Below are positions 49,200-59,400 of a stretch of DNA of 64,000 nucleotides, piece by piece; position 1 is the stretch's first letter, and every line of letters starts with the position of its first letter. The position numbers and the translations under genes are program-made. The DNA comes from Streptococcus sp. LQJ-218 (GTDB taxonomy: Bacteria > Bacillota > Bacilli > Lactobacillales > Streptococcaceae). The stretch is taken from the NCBI RefSeq assembly GCF_003428885.1, contig NZ_QQRU01000010.1, positions 1-64,000 of the forward strand. Reading direction: 5' to 3'. The notes beneath the pieces are model-generated. The model was not told the DNA's origin, ran no database searches, and worked only from the letters and a program-made list of their open reading frames with translations.

Positions 49200-49230
49200 A
49201 AATCCGCTCGGGAAACCAAACGGATTTTTT
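49200..49230. terminator. Terminator between scrK and the convergent VTT-domain gene
   Basis: Stem aaatccg (49200-49206) / cggattt (49221-49227) followed by Ts, just before the minus-strand gene ends. Confidence 0.75.
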
Positions 49231-49235
49231 ACATG

Positions 49236-49853
49236 TCAAAGCATTTGCCAGAAAAAGTCGATAATATAGGTCAGACCGTAGGTATAAACCACGAGGGTAA
49301 AGGGCTTGGTCAGAATGATGATAGTCATATAGCGCTTGAAGCTCATCTTGGTCAGGGCAGCCAGCATACAGAGAAAGTCAGCTGGACTAATGGGCCAAAT
49401 CATCATAAAGATAAAGAAACGGTCAAAACGATTGCCCTTATCCAACCAGCCGATGTACTTGTCATAGGTGCGCTTGCTGACGACAGACTGGACAAAAGCA
49501 GCTCCGTAGAGGCGCACCAGATAGAAGATAATGGCACAGCCAATCACGATGCCGATATAGTTATAGATAGTTCCGATGATGTGGCCGTAAATAAAGACCC
49601 CAGCCACCGAGGTCAAGGCCCCAGGAATGATAGGAACGACCGTCTGTAAAATCTGTAAAAAGATAAAGAGGGGTGGACCCCAGATACCTGCCTGCTGAAT
49701 AAAAGCAGAGAGGGTTTCTTTAGACTGTAAAACCCCAGCCTGATAAGCCCAAATACAGAAAATCAAACTCCCAACCCCACCGACAATTGATGAGATATTG
49801 ATAACTTGCTGTAAAAGGGGAGAAACAGCTTTCATTTGTTTAACCTGTGCCAT
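49236..49853 (-). CDS. TVP38/TMEM64-family (VTT domain) membrane protein
   Basis: A 205-residue protein with four to five transmembrane helices and the VTT-domain core: PIIPGALTSVAGVFIYG, then GCAIIFYLVRLYG with re-entrant-loop glycines and prolines, and IWPISPADFLCMLAALTKM. Family members (DedA/TMEM64-like) are linked to lipid scrambling or polyprenyl-lipid transport; the role here is unknown. The ATG on the minus strand is at 49853 behind gaggag. It is convergent with scrK and marks the left edge of the defence island. Confidence 0.82.
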   Translation of the reverse strand: MAQVKQMKAVSPLLQQVINISSIVGGVGSLIFCIWAYQAGVLQSKETLSAFIQQAGIWGPPLFIFLQILQTVVPIIPGALTSVAGVFIYGHIIGTIYNYIGIVIGCAIIFYLVRLYGAAFVQSVVSKRTYDKYIGWLDKGNRFDRFFIFMMIWPISPADFLCMLAALTKMSFKRYMTIIILTKPFTLVVYTYGLTYIIDFFWQML

Positions 49854-50002
49854 GTAAACTCCTCATAGATAGTATAATTCTACTATACCATATTTTGGAG
49901 GAGAAAGGGGGAATGAGTCTTTGATAGTAAGCGCCGATTGATTGGTTCGAACAAGAATGAGAAAAAAGTTAAAGCAGAAGAAATAGTTGGCTAAAACTAA
50001 AT

Positions 50003-50159
50003 GAGGCTGGGACAAAAAGATTTTGATTTTAGGAATTCTTTATTATAAATTTTTAAAATCGATAGATTTGAAAAAAAGCGAACAAGACAGAATTCTGAGT
50101 ATCAGATAACTTATTTTGTTCGCTTTTTATATTTATGATTAGACTTTTGTCCCAGACTC
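50003..50159. repeat. Nested palindromic element upstream of abiH
   Basis: The outer arms gaggctgggacaaaa (50003-50017) and ttttgtcccagactc (50145-50159) are inverted repeats with one mismatch. Inside, aaaaagcgaacaa (50073-50085) pairs perfectly with ttgttcgcttttt (50116-50128). There is no coding potential. It looks like a miniature mobile or regulatory repeat. Together with the extended -10 below it makes up the 368-base gap before abiH. Confidence 0.7.
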
Positions 50160-50176
50160 GTTTTTTGGTTGATTCG

Positions 50177-50185
50177 TGGTATAAT
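50177..50185 (+). promoter_or_regulatory. Extended -10 promoter of the AbiH gene
   Basis: TGGTATAAT, 36 bases before ATG 50222, just outside the palindromic element. Confidence 0.65.
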
Positions 50186-50221
50186 TTTAGTAATTATCTA
50201 TTATGTAGAGGAGAAAAATTC

Positions 50222-51385
50222 ATGGCAGATACTATTCTAATTCTAGGAAATGGCTTTGATATTGCTATGGATCGAAAAACAAAGTATACTGATTTTATTG
50301 AGTTTGAAAAACAATTATTTTCTAATCCAGATGAGAAGTTGCTGGAGTTTCTAAAAGTTAAAAATATAAGAATTGAGAAATACAGAGATAATTTGTATTT
50401 GAAATTTATTAATGAAAATAAAAATACTCTTGGAGAAAATTGGTCTAATCTTGAAATCATGATTTCTCAACTTGCAGATGCGATAATGTATTTCAAAGAA
50501 AATAATGATTTAATATTCAAAGTTGCTGCTACAGGACGAATTTGGTTATTGGAAGAGAAATTGTTACAAGAAAAAAATTATAGGTCAAAATTATATATTG
50601 CAAATATGTTTTCTTCACTATTTCATGAAAAAAGTTGGAGTTCTTTAGAAAGAGAAGTCGCACTGGAAAAGTTGAATAATAAATTTATCAATCAACTTGA
50701 TCTATTGATTGAATTGTTAGAAATCTATCTATCGTATTTAGATTATTTTGATTTTGAAGTTAGCAAGATTAAAGCTAAGCCAACAGCTTTAGATGCAGTA
50801 TCGAATATATCAAATTCCTCTGTCCTAAATTTTAATTACACCAATACATCGGGCCATCTCTTTGGAACTTTTGAGGAGAAAACTCATTTTATACATGGGC
50901 GAATTGATTTAGATAGAACAATCAATACCATGGTTTTTGGAATTGAGGATAAGGAAAATGATGTCAACAGTGATTTGATACCTTATCAGAAATATTATCA
51001 ACGAGTTGTCAAAGAAACAGGGAATAAATTTGAAGAATTTTTTATTAAGAGAAATTATACGGTAAAAAATACTTCTGTTGCAGGGCGTGCTGTTCCGACT
51101 AGAGTTCTAGTTTCGAAAAACATTGTTATTTTTGGTCATTCAGTAGATCCATTGGATAAAGAAATATTTCAAAAATGTTTTGCATTAGCAGAATCAGCAG
51201 AAAATGGAAAGTATGATTATAGATTTATTTTTACTTATTACGATGATGCAGCTAAACGTTCAATTGTTAAGAATCTCGCAATCATTCTTGGTAAGGAAAA
51301 ACTGATAGAGTTAACAGGGAAACGAAATGTTGTATTTGTAAAAAGTGATGATAAGGATGGTATGGAAGATGTTCTACTACCTTAA
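50222..51385 (+). CDS. AbiH-family phage abortive-infection protein
   Basis: A 387-residue AbiH-type protein. The N-terminal ILILGNGFDIAMDRKTKYTDFIEF carries the LGNGFD motif that marks the family. A later conserved block has LNFNYTNTSGHLFG and FIHGRID, and the C-terminal part has NIVIFGHSVDPLDKEIF. I start at ATG 50222 (MADTILILGNGFD; gaggag 9-14 bases upstream). AbiH was first described as a lactococcal plasmid phage-resistance gene; its mechanism is not established. The AT-rich composition and position beside a type I restriction operon support a defence role. Confidence 0.88.
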   Translation: MADTILILGNGFDIAMDRKTKYTDFIEFEKQLFSNPDEKLLEFLKVKNIRIEKYRDNLYLKFINENKNTLGENWSNLEIMISQLADAIMYFKENNDLIFKVAATGRIWLLEEKLLQEKNYRSKLYIANMFSSLFHEKSWSSLEREVALEKLNNKFINQLDLLIELLEIYLSYLDYFDFEVSKIKAKPTALDAVSNISNSSVLNFNYTNTSGHLFGTFEEKTHFIHGRIDLDRTINTMVFGIEDKENDVNSDLIPYQKYYQRVVKETGNKFEEFFIKRNYTVKNTSVAGRAVPTRVLVSKNIVIFGHSVDPLDKEIFQKCFALAESAENGKYDYRFIFTYYDDAAKRSIVKNLAIILGKEKLIELTGKRNVVFVKSDDKDGMEDVLLP

Positions 51386-51491
51386 TAAAGTTAAGAATAG
51401 TTTATAGCCCACTCGTCCTCCCTAGGTCGAGTGGTTTTTCTTGAAATATGATAAAATAGAAAAGATAATACATTAAATAAGGAAAGTAAAA

Positions 51492-53063
51492 ATGGCAAGT
51501 AAAGAAAATGCAGAACGCAAGGAGCTGCATCGTAAAATTTGGGCGATTGCGGACGATGTGCGTGGGGCTGTAGATGGTTGGGATTTTAAGCAATACATAT
51601 TGGGAATCCTTTTCTATCGATTTATTTCAGAGCACATGTCAGACTATTTTGACCGTGCTGAGCATGAGGCTGGGGATCTATAATTTCGTTATGCTGGCTT
51701 AAGTGACCAAGAAGCTGAGCAAGATTTTAAACCAGGGACAGTTGAGGATAAGGGATTCTTTATTCTTCCAAGTCAACTGTTTGAAAATGTTGTCGAGAAC
51801 GCTTCACAAAATGAAAATTTAAACGAAGAATTGGCCAATATTTTCCAAGCTATTGAGAAGTCAGCGATTGGCTTCAAATCAGAAGATGATATCAAAGGTC
51901 TGTTTGATAACTTGGATACACGAAGCAACATCCTTGGTGGGACTGTACCAGAAAAAAATAAACGCCTATCTGATATTCTTAATGGTATCAATAGTATTAA
52001 CTTTGGCAACTTTGAGGAAAATGATATTGATGCTTTTGGTGATGCCTATGAATTCTTGATTTCTAACTATGCCAGTAATGCAGGAAAAAGCGGGGGTGAA
52101 TTTTTCACACCTCAGACGGTTTCTAAATTACTAGCTCGACTAGTCATGGTCGGTAAAGACAAGATTAACAAGGTCTATGACCCAACATGTGGTTCAGGGT
52201 CACTCCTTCTTCAAATGAAAAAACAATATGAAGAGCATATCCTAGAAGATGGTTTCTTTGGTCAAGAAATCAACATGACCAACTATAACTTGGCTCGTAT
52301 GAACATGTTCTTGCATAATATCAATTACAATAACTTTGACATTAAGCGAGGGGACACCCTTTTAAATCCTCAACATTTGGAAGAAAAGCCTTTTGATGCC
52401 ATCGTATCTAACCCTCCTTACTCTGTCAAATGGGTGGGGGACGGGGATCCAACTCTGATAAACGATGACCGTTTTGCGCCAGCAGGGAAACTAGCACCTA
52501 AGTCAAAAGCTGACTTTGCCTTTATCATGCATAGTCTCAACCACTTGTCCAATAAAGGTCGGGCAGCCATTGTTTGTTTCCCAGGCATTTTCTATCGTGG
52601 AGGTGCTGAAAAGACCATTCGTCAGTATCTAGTAGATAACAACTTTGTTGAAGCAGTGATTGCTCTTCCAGACAATCTCTTCTTTGGAACTTCTATCGCA
52701 ACTACGATTTTAGTTCTGGCGAAGAATAAACTTGAAAATAAAACACTCTTTATTGATGCGAGTAAAGAATTCAAAAAAGAAACCAATAACAACGTCTTGA
52801 CGAATAGCAATATCGAGCATATAGTTGAATTATTCTCTAATTATCAAAATGTTGACTATAAATCTGCTCTTGTTGATAATGAGGTGATTGGTTCAGAGCA
52901 GGATTATAACCTGTCTGTTTCAACTTATGTTGAACAAGAAGATACTCGTGAGAAGATTGATATTGATGTGCTCAATAAAGAAATTGCTGAGACTGTTACT
53001 AAGATTGATTACTTGCGTGCAGAGATAGACAAGATTGTAGAGGAATTGAGCCATGGCAAATGA
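51492..53063 (+). pseudogene. hsdM: Type I restriction methyltransferase subunit HsdM, interrupted by TAA
   Basis: Read through, this is a 523-residue N6-adenine methyltransferase. Codons 1-63 (MASKENAERKELHRKIWAIADDVRGAV...) form the HsdM N-terminal helical domain. Codon 64 is TAA (51681-51683), and the same frame continues without further stops ([15 protein letters not shown]...) to TGA 53063. Motif [15 protein letters not shown] and motif [10 protein letters not shown] are intact downstream. The break is a single nonsense codon with no frameshift. A downstream start (for example TTG 51831) would give about 410 residues without the N-terminal domain. Whether any functional HsdM is made is unclear. 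Confidence 0.88.
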
Positions 53064-54057
53064 TGTGATTCTTTACAGAACTGATGACGGTGAGTCCGCT
53101 ATTGAGCTTCACTTGGATAATGGAACGGTCTGGCTGACACAACAGGAGCTAGCTGAGCTCTTTCAGACTTCCAAGCAAAACATTAGTAAACATATCAAGG
53201 CAATATTTGAGGATGGTGAATTAGATGAAACAGTGGTTGTCAACTATCAGTTGACAACCACTCGTCACGGTGCAATAGCAGGTAAAACCCAGTCAAAAAA
53301 AGTCGCCTATTATAATCTCGACATGATTTTGTCGATTGGCTATCGTGTGCGCTCCCCTCGTGGAGTCCAGTTTAGACACTATGCTTCGACAGTCTTGAAA
53401 GAGTATCTGATTAAGGGCTTTGCTATGGATGATGAGCGCTTGAAAAACTTGGGTGGAGGCTCCTACTTTAAAGAACTCTTGGAAAGAATTCGAGACATTC
53501 GCTCAAGTGAAAAAGTCTTTTACCGTCAGGTTTTAGATCTTTTTGCGACATCAAGTGACTACAATGCAAATTCACCAGAGGCAAAGAAATTCTTTGCGAC
53601 GGTTCAAAACAAGATGCATTATGCTATTCACCACAATACTGCCAGTGAACTCATTTATCATCGTGTCGATAGCGAAAAGGAGTTTATGGGATTGACCACT
53701 TTTAAGGGAGACCTTCCCACTCTATCTGAAGCAAAAGTTGCCAAGAACTATCTGACAGAGAAGGAACTTCGTGGGCTTAATCAGCTTGTTTCAGGATATC
53801 TAGACTTTGCGGAAAGACAGGCAGAGCGTGAAGAAGTGATGACTATGGCTGACTGGGTGACTCATGTAGATCGTATCCTTCAGGCTACTGGAGAAGACTT
53901 ACTGGACAATAGTGGTTCTATCTCTCGTGAACAGATGAAGCAGAAGGTAGATAAGGAATATAAGAGCTACCAAGCCAAGACCCTCAGTCAAGTTGAAAAA
54001 GATTACCTCAAAGAAATTAAAAGCATTGAAAATATAGCCAAGGAAGGAGGTAACTGA
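53053..54057 (+). CDS. rhuM: RhuM-family protein
   Basis: A 334-residue protein of the RhuM ('virulence RhuM') family, first named from a Salmonella pathogenicity island; biochemical function unknown. The N-terminal half has the family motif [29 protein letters not shown], which looks like a helix-turn-helix, followed by [23 protein letters not shown]. The C-terminal part is helical and rich in charged residues. It overlaps the hsdM end by 11 bases and the hsdS start by 1 base, so it is built into the restriction operon and presumably cotranslated with it. Genes of this family often sit inside type I loci. Confidence 0.88.
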   Translation: MANDVILYRTDDGESAIELHLDNGTVWLTQQELAELFQTSKQNISKHIKAIFEDGELDETVVVNYQLTTTRHGAIAGKTQSKKVAYYNLDMILSIGYRVRSPRGVQFRHYASTVLKEYLIKGFAMDDERLKNLGGGSYFKELLERIRDIRSSEKVFYRQVLDLFATSSDYNANSPEAKKFFATVQNKMHYAIHHNTASELIYHRVDSEKEFMGLTTFKGDLPTLSEAKVAKNYLTEKELRGLNQLVSGYLDFAERQAEREEVMTMADWVTHVDRILQATGEDLLDNSGSISREQMKQKVDKEYKSYQAKTLSQVEKDYLKEIKSIENIAKEGGN

Positions 54058-55232
54058 TGAACATCCTAGAAGAAATCCAGAACTGTCCCGTTGAGTGGAA
54101 AGAGTTGGGGGAAGTGTGTGAAATAGAAACAGGTAAATTGAATGCCAATGAATCTGTCGAAGATGGGAAGTATCCTTTTTTTACAACAGCAAAAGAAATA
54201 AGTCGAATAAATTCTTTTCGGTGGAATACAGAGGCATTATTGATTGCTGGAAATGCAAATGTTGGAGATGTTAAATATTATTCAGGAAAATTTGAAGCAT
54301 ATCAAAGAACATATGTTTTGACAAATTTCTCACATAATGTGAAAGCTCGATTTTTGTTACACATTATCAAACAGGGGCTAAAATCTTATTTAGAGAATAA
54401 TACAAATAAGGCGGCTATGTCTTACATTGTCATTTCAACTTTAAAATCATTTCCTATTCCTATCCCACCAATAGAAATTCAAGAAAAAATCGTGCAAATA
54501 CTTGACAAAATGACTGAGTGTGTTATGGAATTGACCTCGGAATTGACCTCGGAATTGACCTCACGTAAAAAGCAATATTCTTATTATCGAGATAAACTTT
54601 TGTCCTTTGAGGATGAGGTTTATCAGGTTGAGTGGAAGACACTCTCGGAAATAGCAAAAGATTTTGGTCGTGGAAAATCGAAACATCGGCCTAGAAATGA
54701 CGTAAGACTATATGGTGGTGATATACCGTTCATACAGACTGGAGATATAAGAGAGGCTGGTAAATGGATTGAAAACTATTCTCAAACTTATAGTGAATTT
54801 GGATTACAACAAAGTAAGCAGTGGGAAAAGGGAACATTATGTATCACAATTGCTGCTAATATAGCGGAAACTGGATTATTAGGATTTGATGCATGTTTCC
54901 CTGATAGTATTATAGGGTTTGTTGCAAATCCAGAATTTGCCATTACAGAATATGTTTACTACTATTTAAATTCAATAAAAGATTATCTTGCAAATAAGAG
55001 TTATGGTAGCGCACAGGATAATCTTAATTTATCTACATTTTCATCATTGAAAATCCCAGTTCCTTCTCTAGAAATCCAATCTCGGATTGTTCAAGTTCTA
55101 GACAACTTTGATACGGTTTGTCATGACCTCAACATCGGACTACCCAAGGAGATTGAACTACGCCAAAAACAATATGAATATTGGAGAAATATGATGTTCA
55201 ATTTTGATAAAAAAGGAGAAAGTATACTATGA
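54057..55232 (+). CDS. hsdS: Type I restriction specificity subunit HsdS
   Basis: A 391-residue subunit that recognises a bipartite DNA site. It has two target-recognition domains, each followed by a conserved helical spacer. TRD1 covers about 10-140 and ends PPIEIQEKIVQILDKM. TRD2 covers about 190-340 and ends VPSLEIQSRIVQVLDNF. The central spacer contains ELTS three times in a row, encoded by a 12-base repeat (54528-54563). It starts at ATG 54057 in a TGATG overlap with rhuM behind aaggaggt. Its stop overlaps the following ATPase gene (ATGA). Confidence 0.93.
   Translation: MNILEEIQNCPVEWKELGEVCEIETGKLNANESVEDGKYPFFTTAKEISRINSFRWNTEALLIAGNANVGDVKYYSGKFEAYQRTYVLTNFSHNVKARFLLHIIKQGLKSYLENNTNKAAMSYIVISTLKSFPIPIPPIEIQEKIVQILDKMTECVMELTSELTSELTSRKKQYSYYRDKLLSFEDEVYQVEWKTLSEIAKDFGRGKSKHRPRNDVRLYGGDIPFIQTGDIREAGKWIENYSQTYSEFGLQQSKQWEKGTLCITIAANIAETGLLGFDACFPDSIIGFVANPEFAITEYVYYYLNSIKDYLANKSYGSAQDNLNLSTFSSLKIPVPSLEIQSRIVQVLDNFDTVCHDLNIGLPKEIELRQKQYEYWRNMMFNFDKKGESIL
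54528..54563 (+). repeat. Three tandem 12-bp repeats in hsdS (ELTS x3)
   Basis: gaattgacctcg repeated exactly twice and a third time with a final a. In frame, so gain or loss of one unit changes the spacer between the two DNA-recognition domains by four residues. Confidence 0.92.
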
Positions 55233-56446
55233 CAGAATTCAAAACATTGGAAGAACTTGCGGATAATCTTATTTCAAAAAAATCAAAGACTTCCCTTTTA
55301 TATGCTTTTAATGGAAGTGGAAAAACTAGACTATCCATGGCTGTTAAGAAAAAATTGGATGGCAATAAGTCTAATCAAGTTCAGAATAGGTTGATAGACG
55401 AAAAGAAAATGTTTTATTTTAATGCATTTACAGAAGATTTATTTTATTGGGATAATGATTTACGACACGATTTGAATAGAAAATTAAATATCAATCAGGA
55501 ATCAACATTTGTAAGGTATATTCTTAAAGATCAGGGAAAGGGAAATGAGATAATTGATTTATTTCAAGCTTATCTAGGTATTTACCCAGTAGGCCAGGAT
55601 AGAAGGAGTCACCAACAGATAATAGAGCCAAGATTTAACGATTATACAAATGTTACTTTTTCAAAAACTTATACTGACAAAAATGAGGATGGAACGCCTA
55701 CAAGAATTACAGAGAACGATATAAAAATTTCTAAGGGGGAGGAAACAAATTTCATATGGAGTCTTTTCTATACTTTTATAAATGAAGTTATTGAAAGTAA
55801 AAATGATGATCCAGATTCTTTTCCGGAACTTAAATATATTTTTATTGATGATCCTGTATCCTCGCTGGATGACAGAAGAATCATTGAAATAGCTGTTGAT
55901 TTAGCTAGTTTAATTAAGAAAAGTAACTTTACAAAAGCGACAGATAAAGCCGCTAATCCAACAGGTTTAAAATTCATTATTACAACACACCATCCTTTAT
56001 TTTTTAATGTATTGTACAACGAGCTAAACAGAAAAGATTCGCTCGCGAAATTTGTATTAGAACACAAAGTATCGTTAACTGATGGTGAAGAGACATATTA
56101 CCTGAAAGACACTAATGATTCTCCATTTGCCTATCATTTGAAGGTAATAGACATTCTCGATGAAGCAATTCAACAAGATCAATTGGAAAAATATCATTAC
56201 AATTTATTAAGGACAGTTTTTGAAAAGACTTCTACTTATTTAGGGTATAAAGAATGGAAAGGCCTTTTACCTGTTAACGAAAATACAGCTATTTATAATA
56301 GATACTTAAATTTATTTAGTCATGATAAGCAGTCCTCTGAGGAATTTCCAGAGTTAACTGAGGATGATAAAGTACATTTTAAAGAAATTTATAAGTCATT
56401 TATTGAAAAATTTTATTTTAACAAAGATCCTAATCATTTGAGCTAG
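55229..56446 (+). CDS. prrC: PrrC-like anticodon nuclease with ABC-type ATPase domain
   Basis: A 405-residue protein between hsdS and hsdR, the position of PrrC in the E. coli prr locus. ATPase part: Walker A FNGSGKT (27-33), ABC signature-like ISKGEE (167-172), Walker B YIFIDDPVSSLDD (203-215), H-loop ITTHH (251-255). C-terminal part: R328-x3-E332 (LLRTVFE) and H365 (NLFSHD), close in order, spacing and position to the R320/E324/H356 nuclease triad of E. coli PrrC (396 residues). PrrC cuts tRNA-Lys in the anticodon loop when phage disable the restriction enzyme. The ATPase assignment is firm. The nuclease role is inference from motif spacing and gene order. It overlaps hsdS as ATGA. Confidence 0.75.
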   Translation: MTEFKTLEELADNLISKKSKTSLLYAFNGSGKTRLSMAVKKKLDGNKSNQVQNRLIDEKKMFYFNAFTEDLFYWDNDLRHDLNRKLNINQESTFVRYILKDQGKGNEIIDLFQAYLGIYPVGQDRRSHQQIIEPRFNDYTNVTFSKTYTDKNEDGTPTRITENDIKISKGEETNFIWSLFYTFINEVIESKNDDPDSFPELKYIFIDDPVSSLDDRRIIEIAVDLASLIKKSNFTKATDKAANPTGLKFIITTHHPLFFNVLYNELNRKDSLAKFVLEHKVSLTDGEETYYLKDTNDSPFAYHLKVIDILDEAIQQDQLEKYHYNLLRTVFEKTSTYLGYKEWKGLLPVNENTAIYNRYLNLFSHDKQSSEEFPELTEDDKVHFKEIYKSFIEKFYFNKDPNHLS

Positions 56447-56471
56447 AATTTAGATAGAATAATGAGAGATT

Positions 56472-59400
56472 ATGATTATGGTTGATTATTCAAAAGTACA
56501 TGAAGTAATTGCGGAAACAAATGAAGGGATTCTTTTGGCTGAGTATCAACCAGAGTATCGCACAGATAGAGAATTTCAGTCTGAGGCAGATTTAGAAAAA
56601 CAATTGCTTACGGATTTGGTCGATGGTCTCAATTATGAACGATTGGATATCCATACTCCTGCGGAGCTTTTAGCGAATGCAAAGGTTCAAATTGAAAAGC
56701 TTAATAAGGTGATCTTTACGAATGCTGAATGGCAACGTTTTGTAGTCGAGTATTTAGACTGTCCCAATGAAGGTTTGGTTGAAAAGACACGAAAAATCCA
56801 AGAAAATCATATCTATGATTTTGTCTTTGATGACGGACGAATTAAAAATATTTTCATACTCGACAAGAAAAATATTCACAACAACAGCATGCAGGTCATC
56901 AACCAAGTGACGCAAGTGGGGAGCCATACCAATCGTTATGATGTGACCATTTTAGTCAATGGTCTTCCACTAGTTCAGATTGAATTGAAGAAGCGTGGAG
57001 TTAGTCTACAAGAAGCTTTTAATCAGGTTCACCGTTATAGTAAGGAAAGCTTTAACAGCGAAAATTCTTTGTATAAGTATGTTCAGATTTTTGTGATTTC
57101 GAATGGCACTTATACACGCTACTTTGCAAATACGACAGCTCAAAATAAAAATCACTATGAGTTTACCTGTGAGTGGGCAGACCGTAAGAATAAGACTATT
57201 CATGAATTGGAAGATTTTACTGTTACTTTCTTAAGTAAGCGTGTCCTCTTGGAAGTCTTGACCAAGTATTGTGTTTTTGATGTGGATAATACCTTGCTCA
57301 TCATGCGTCCTTATCAGATAGCAGCAACTGAGAGTATCTTGCGCAAGATTCATTCTTCCAATGAAATGAAGAACTTTGGCACTATCAATGCTTGTGGCTA
57401 TATCTGGCATACAACGGGGTCAGGAAAAACTTTGACCAGCTTTAAGACTGCGCGCTTGGCAACAGAGTTGGACTACATTGACAAAGTGATTTTTGTGGTT
57501 GATAGAAAAGACCTTGACTATCAGACCATGAAGGAGTATCAAAAATTCCAGCCAAATTCAGTCAATGGTAGCAATAATACAAAAGAACTCCAACGAAGTA
57601 TCGAAGAAAAGGATGATCGAATCGTTGTCACAACCATTCAAAAGTTAAACAAGTTTATAACAGCAAATCCAAATCATGAAACCTATAATAAAAAATGTGC
57701 TTTAATCTTTGATGAATGTCACCGTTCCCAGTTTGGGAAGGCGCAAAAGCGAATTAAGAAGGCCTTTAAACAGTACGCCTTGTTTGGATTTACAGGAACA
57801 CCGATTTTCCCAGAAAATAGCTTGACGGGTGAAACGACACAAGAAGTTTTTGGAGAACAACTTCATAACTACGTTATCACAGATGCTATTCGAGATAAAA
57901 AAGTATTGAAGTTCAAGGTTGACTATAACTATATCAAGCCTGAAATCAATAAATATAGAGAAGCAGAAAAAGCAGTTGGTCAAGAGCTTGATGAGAAGAA
58001 ACTCAAAAAGATGGAGAAGGAACTACTTCTCCATCCAGAACGGATAGCAACCATCACAGAGTACATGTTGAGAGTTTATAACGACAAGACGCGTCGGAGT
58101 AAATATTACACTCATAAACAAAAGAAGATGCAAGGTTTTAACGCCATGCTGGCTGTACAAAGTATTGAAGCAGCAAAGTTATACTATGACGAACTCCAGA
58201 GACAACAGGCGACACTACCCGAAGCCAAGCGCTTAAAGGTTGCAACCATCTTTAGCTTTGCACCTAACGAAGAACAGTCTGCTTATGGAGAAATTCAAGA
58301 CGAAGAGCTGGAACTGCAAACTACTCAAATGCCTCAATCTTCTAAAGAGTTTCTGGAAAAAGCGATTGATGACTATAATCGAATGTTCAAGACCAACTTC
58401 TCGACTGATGGGAAGGAGTTCCAAAATTACTATCGAGACCTTTCTAAGAGAGTTAAGTCTAAAGAAGTGGATCTTCTGATTGTAGTGGGTATGTTCTTGA
58501 CGGGATTTGATGCTCCGACTATGAATACGCTATTTGTCGATAAAAATCTACGTTATCATGGTTTGATTCAGGCATTCTCGAGAACCAATCGGATTTTTAA
58601 CAAAGTTAAACCGTTTGGGAATATTGTTTGTTTCCGTGATTTAGAAAAAGCTACGCAAGAAGCTATTAAGACTTTTGGAGATACAAATAAGCTTGAAATT
58701 ATATTAGAAAAAAGCTTTAGTGAATACATGGATGGTTTTGTCGATCAGGTAACAGGTATTGAGGTAAAAGGCTATACAGCAGTCTGTCAGGAAATTCTTG
58801 AGAAATTCCCAAATCCTCAGGAAATTGAAACAGAACATGAGAAAAAAGAATTTGTTAAGTTGTTTGGCGAGTTGTTGAAGCTTGATAATGTTCTTCGAAA
58901 TTATGACGAATTCCAAGAAATCGACAAACCTATTTCTGAAGGTTATCTTCAGGATTTAAGAAGCACTTATGTGGAAATCCGAGATGAATTTTTGAACCTT
59001 AAAAATTATGAAAAGACCAAGGATTTGGATGTTGATCTTTCAGATGTTGAATTTGAAATCGAACTCTTAAAAACGGATGAGATTAATCTAGACTACATTC
59101 TGGCATTGATTGTTGAAAAATCTAAGAATTCTGAGTCTAAAGAAGTAATGAAAGCAGAAGTTAGTCGTGTGATTCGTTCTAGTATCGATATTCGTGCCAA
59201 AGAAGAGTTGGTTATCGGCTTCATCAATGATACCGATTTGCAAAAATTGAAAGATCATGATGGGATTATCAATGCTTTCTACGCATATGGCAAGGAGCGC
59301 AAGAAAATCGCAATCCATGACCTAGCTGAGTCTGAGAAACTTGTAGCTGATTACCAATTATTCATAGACAAATCAATTCAACAAGGTTATGCTGAAAACA

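Noticed and set aside
51492-53063. hsdM as two separate genes, or as a frameshifted gene.
   Set aside because: Both parts are in the same frame and separated only by one TAA; no base is gained or lost.
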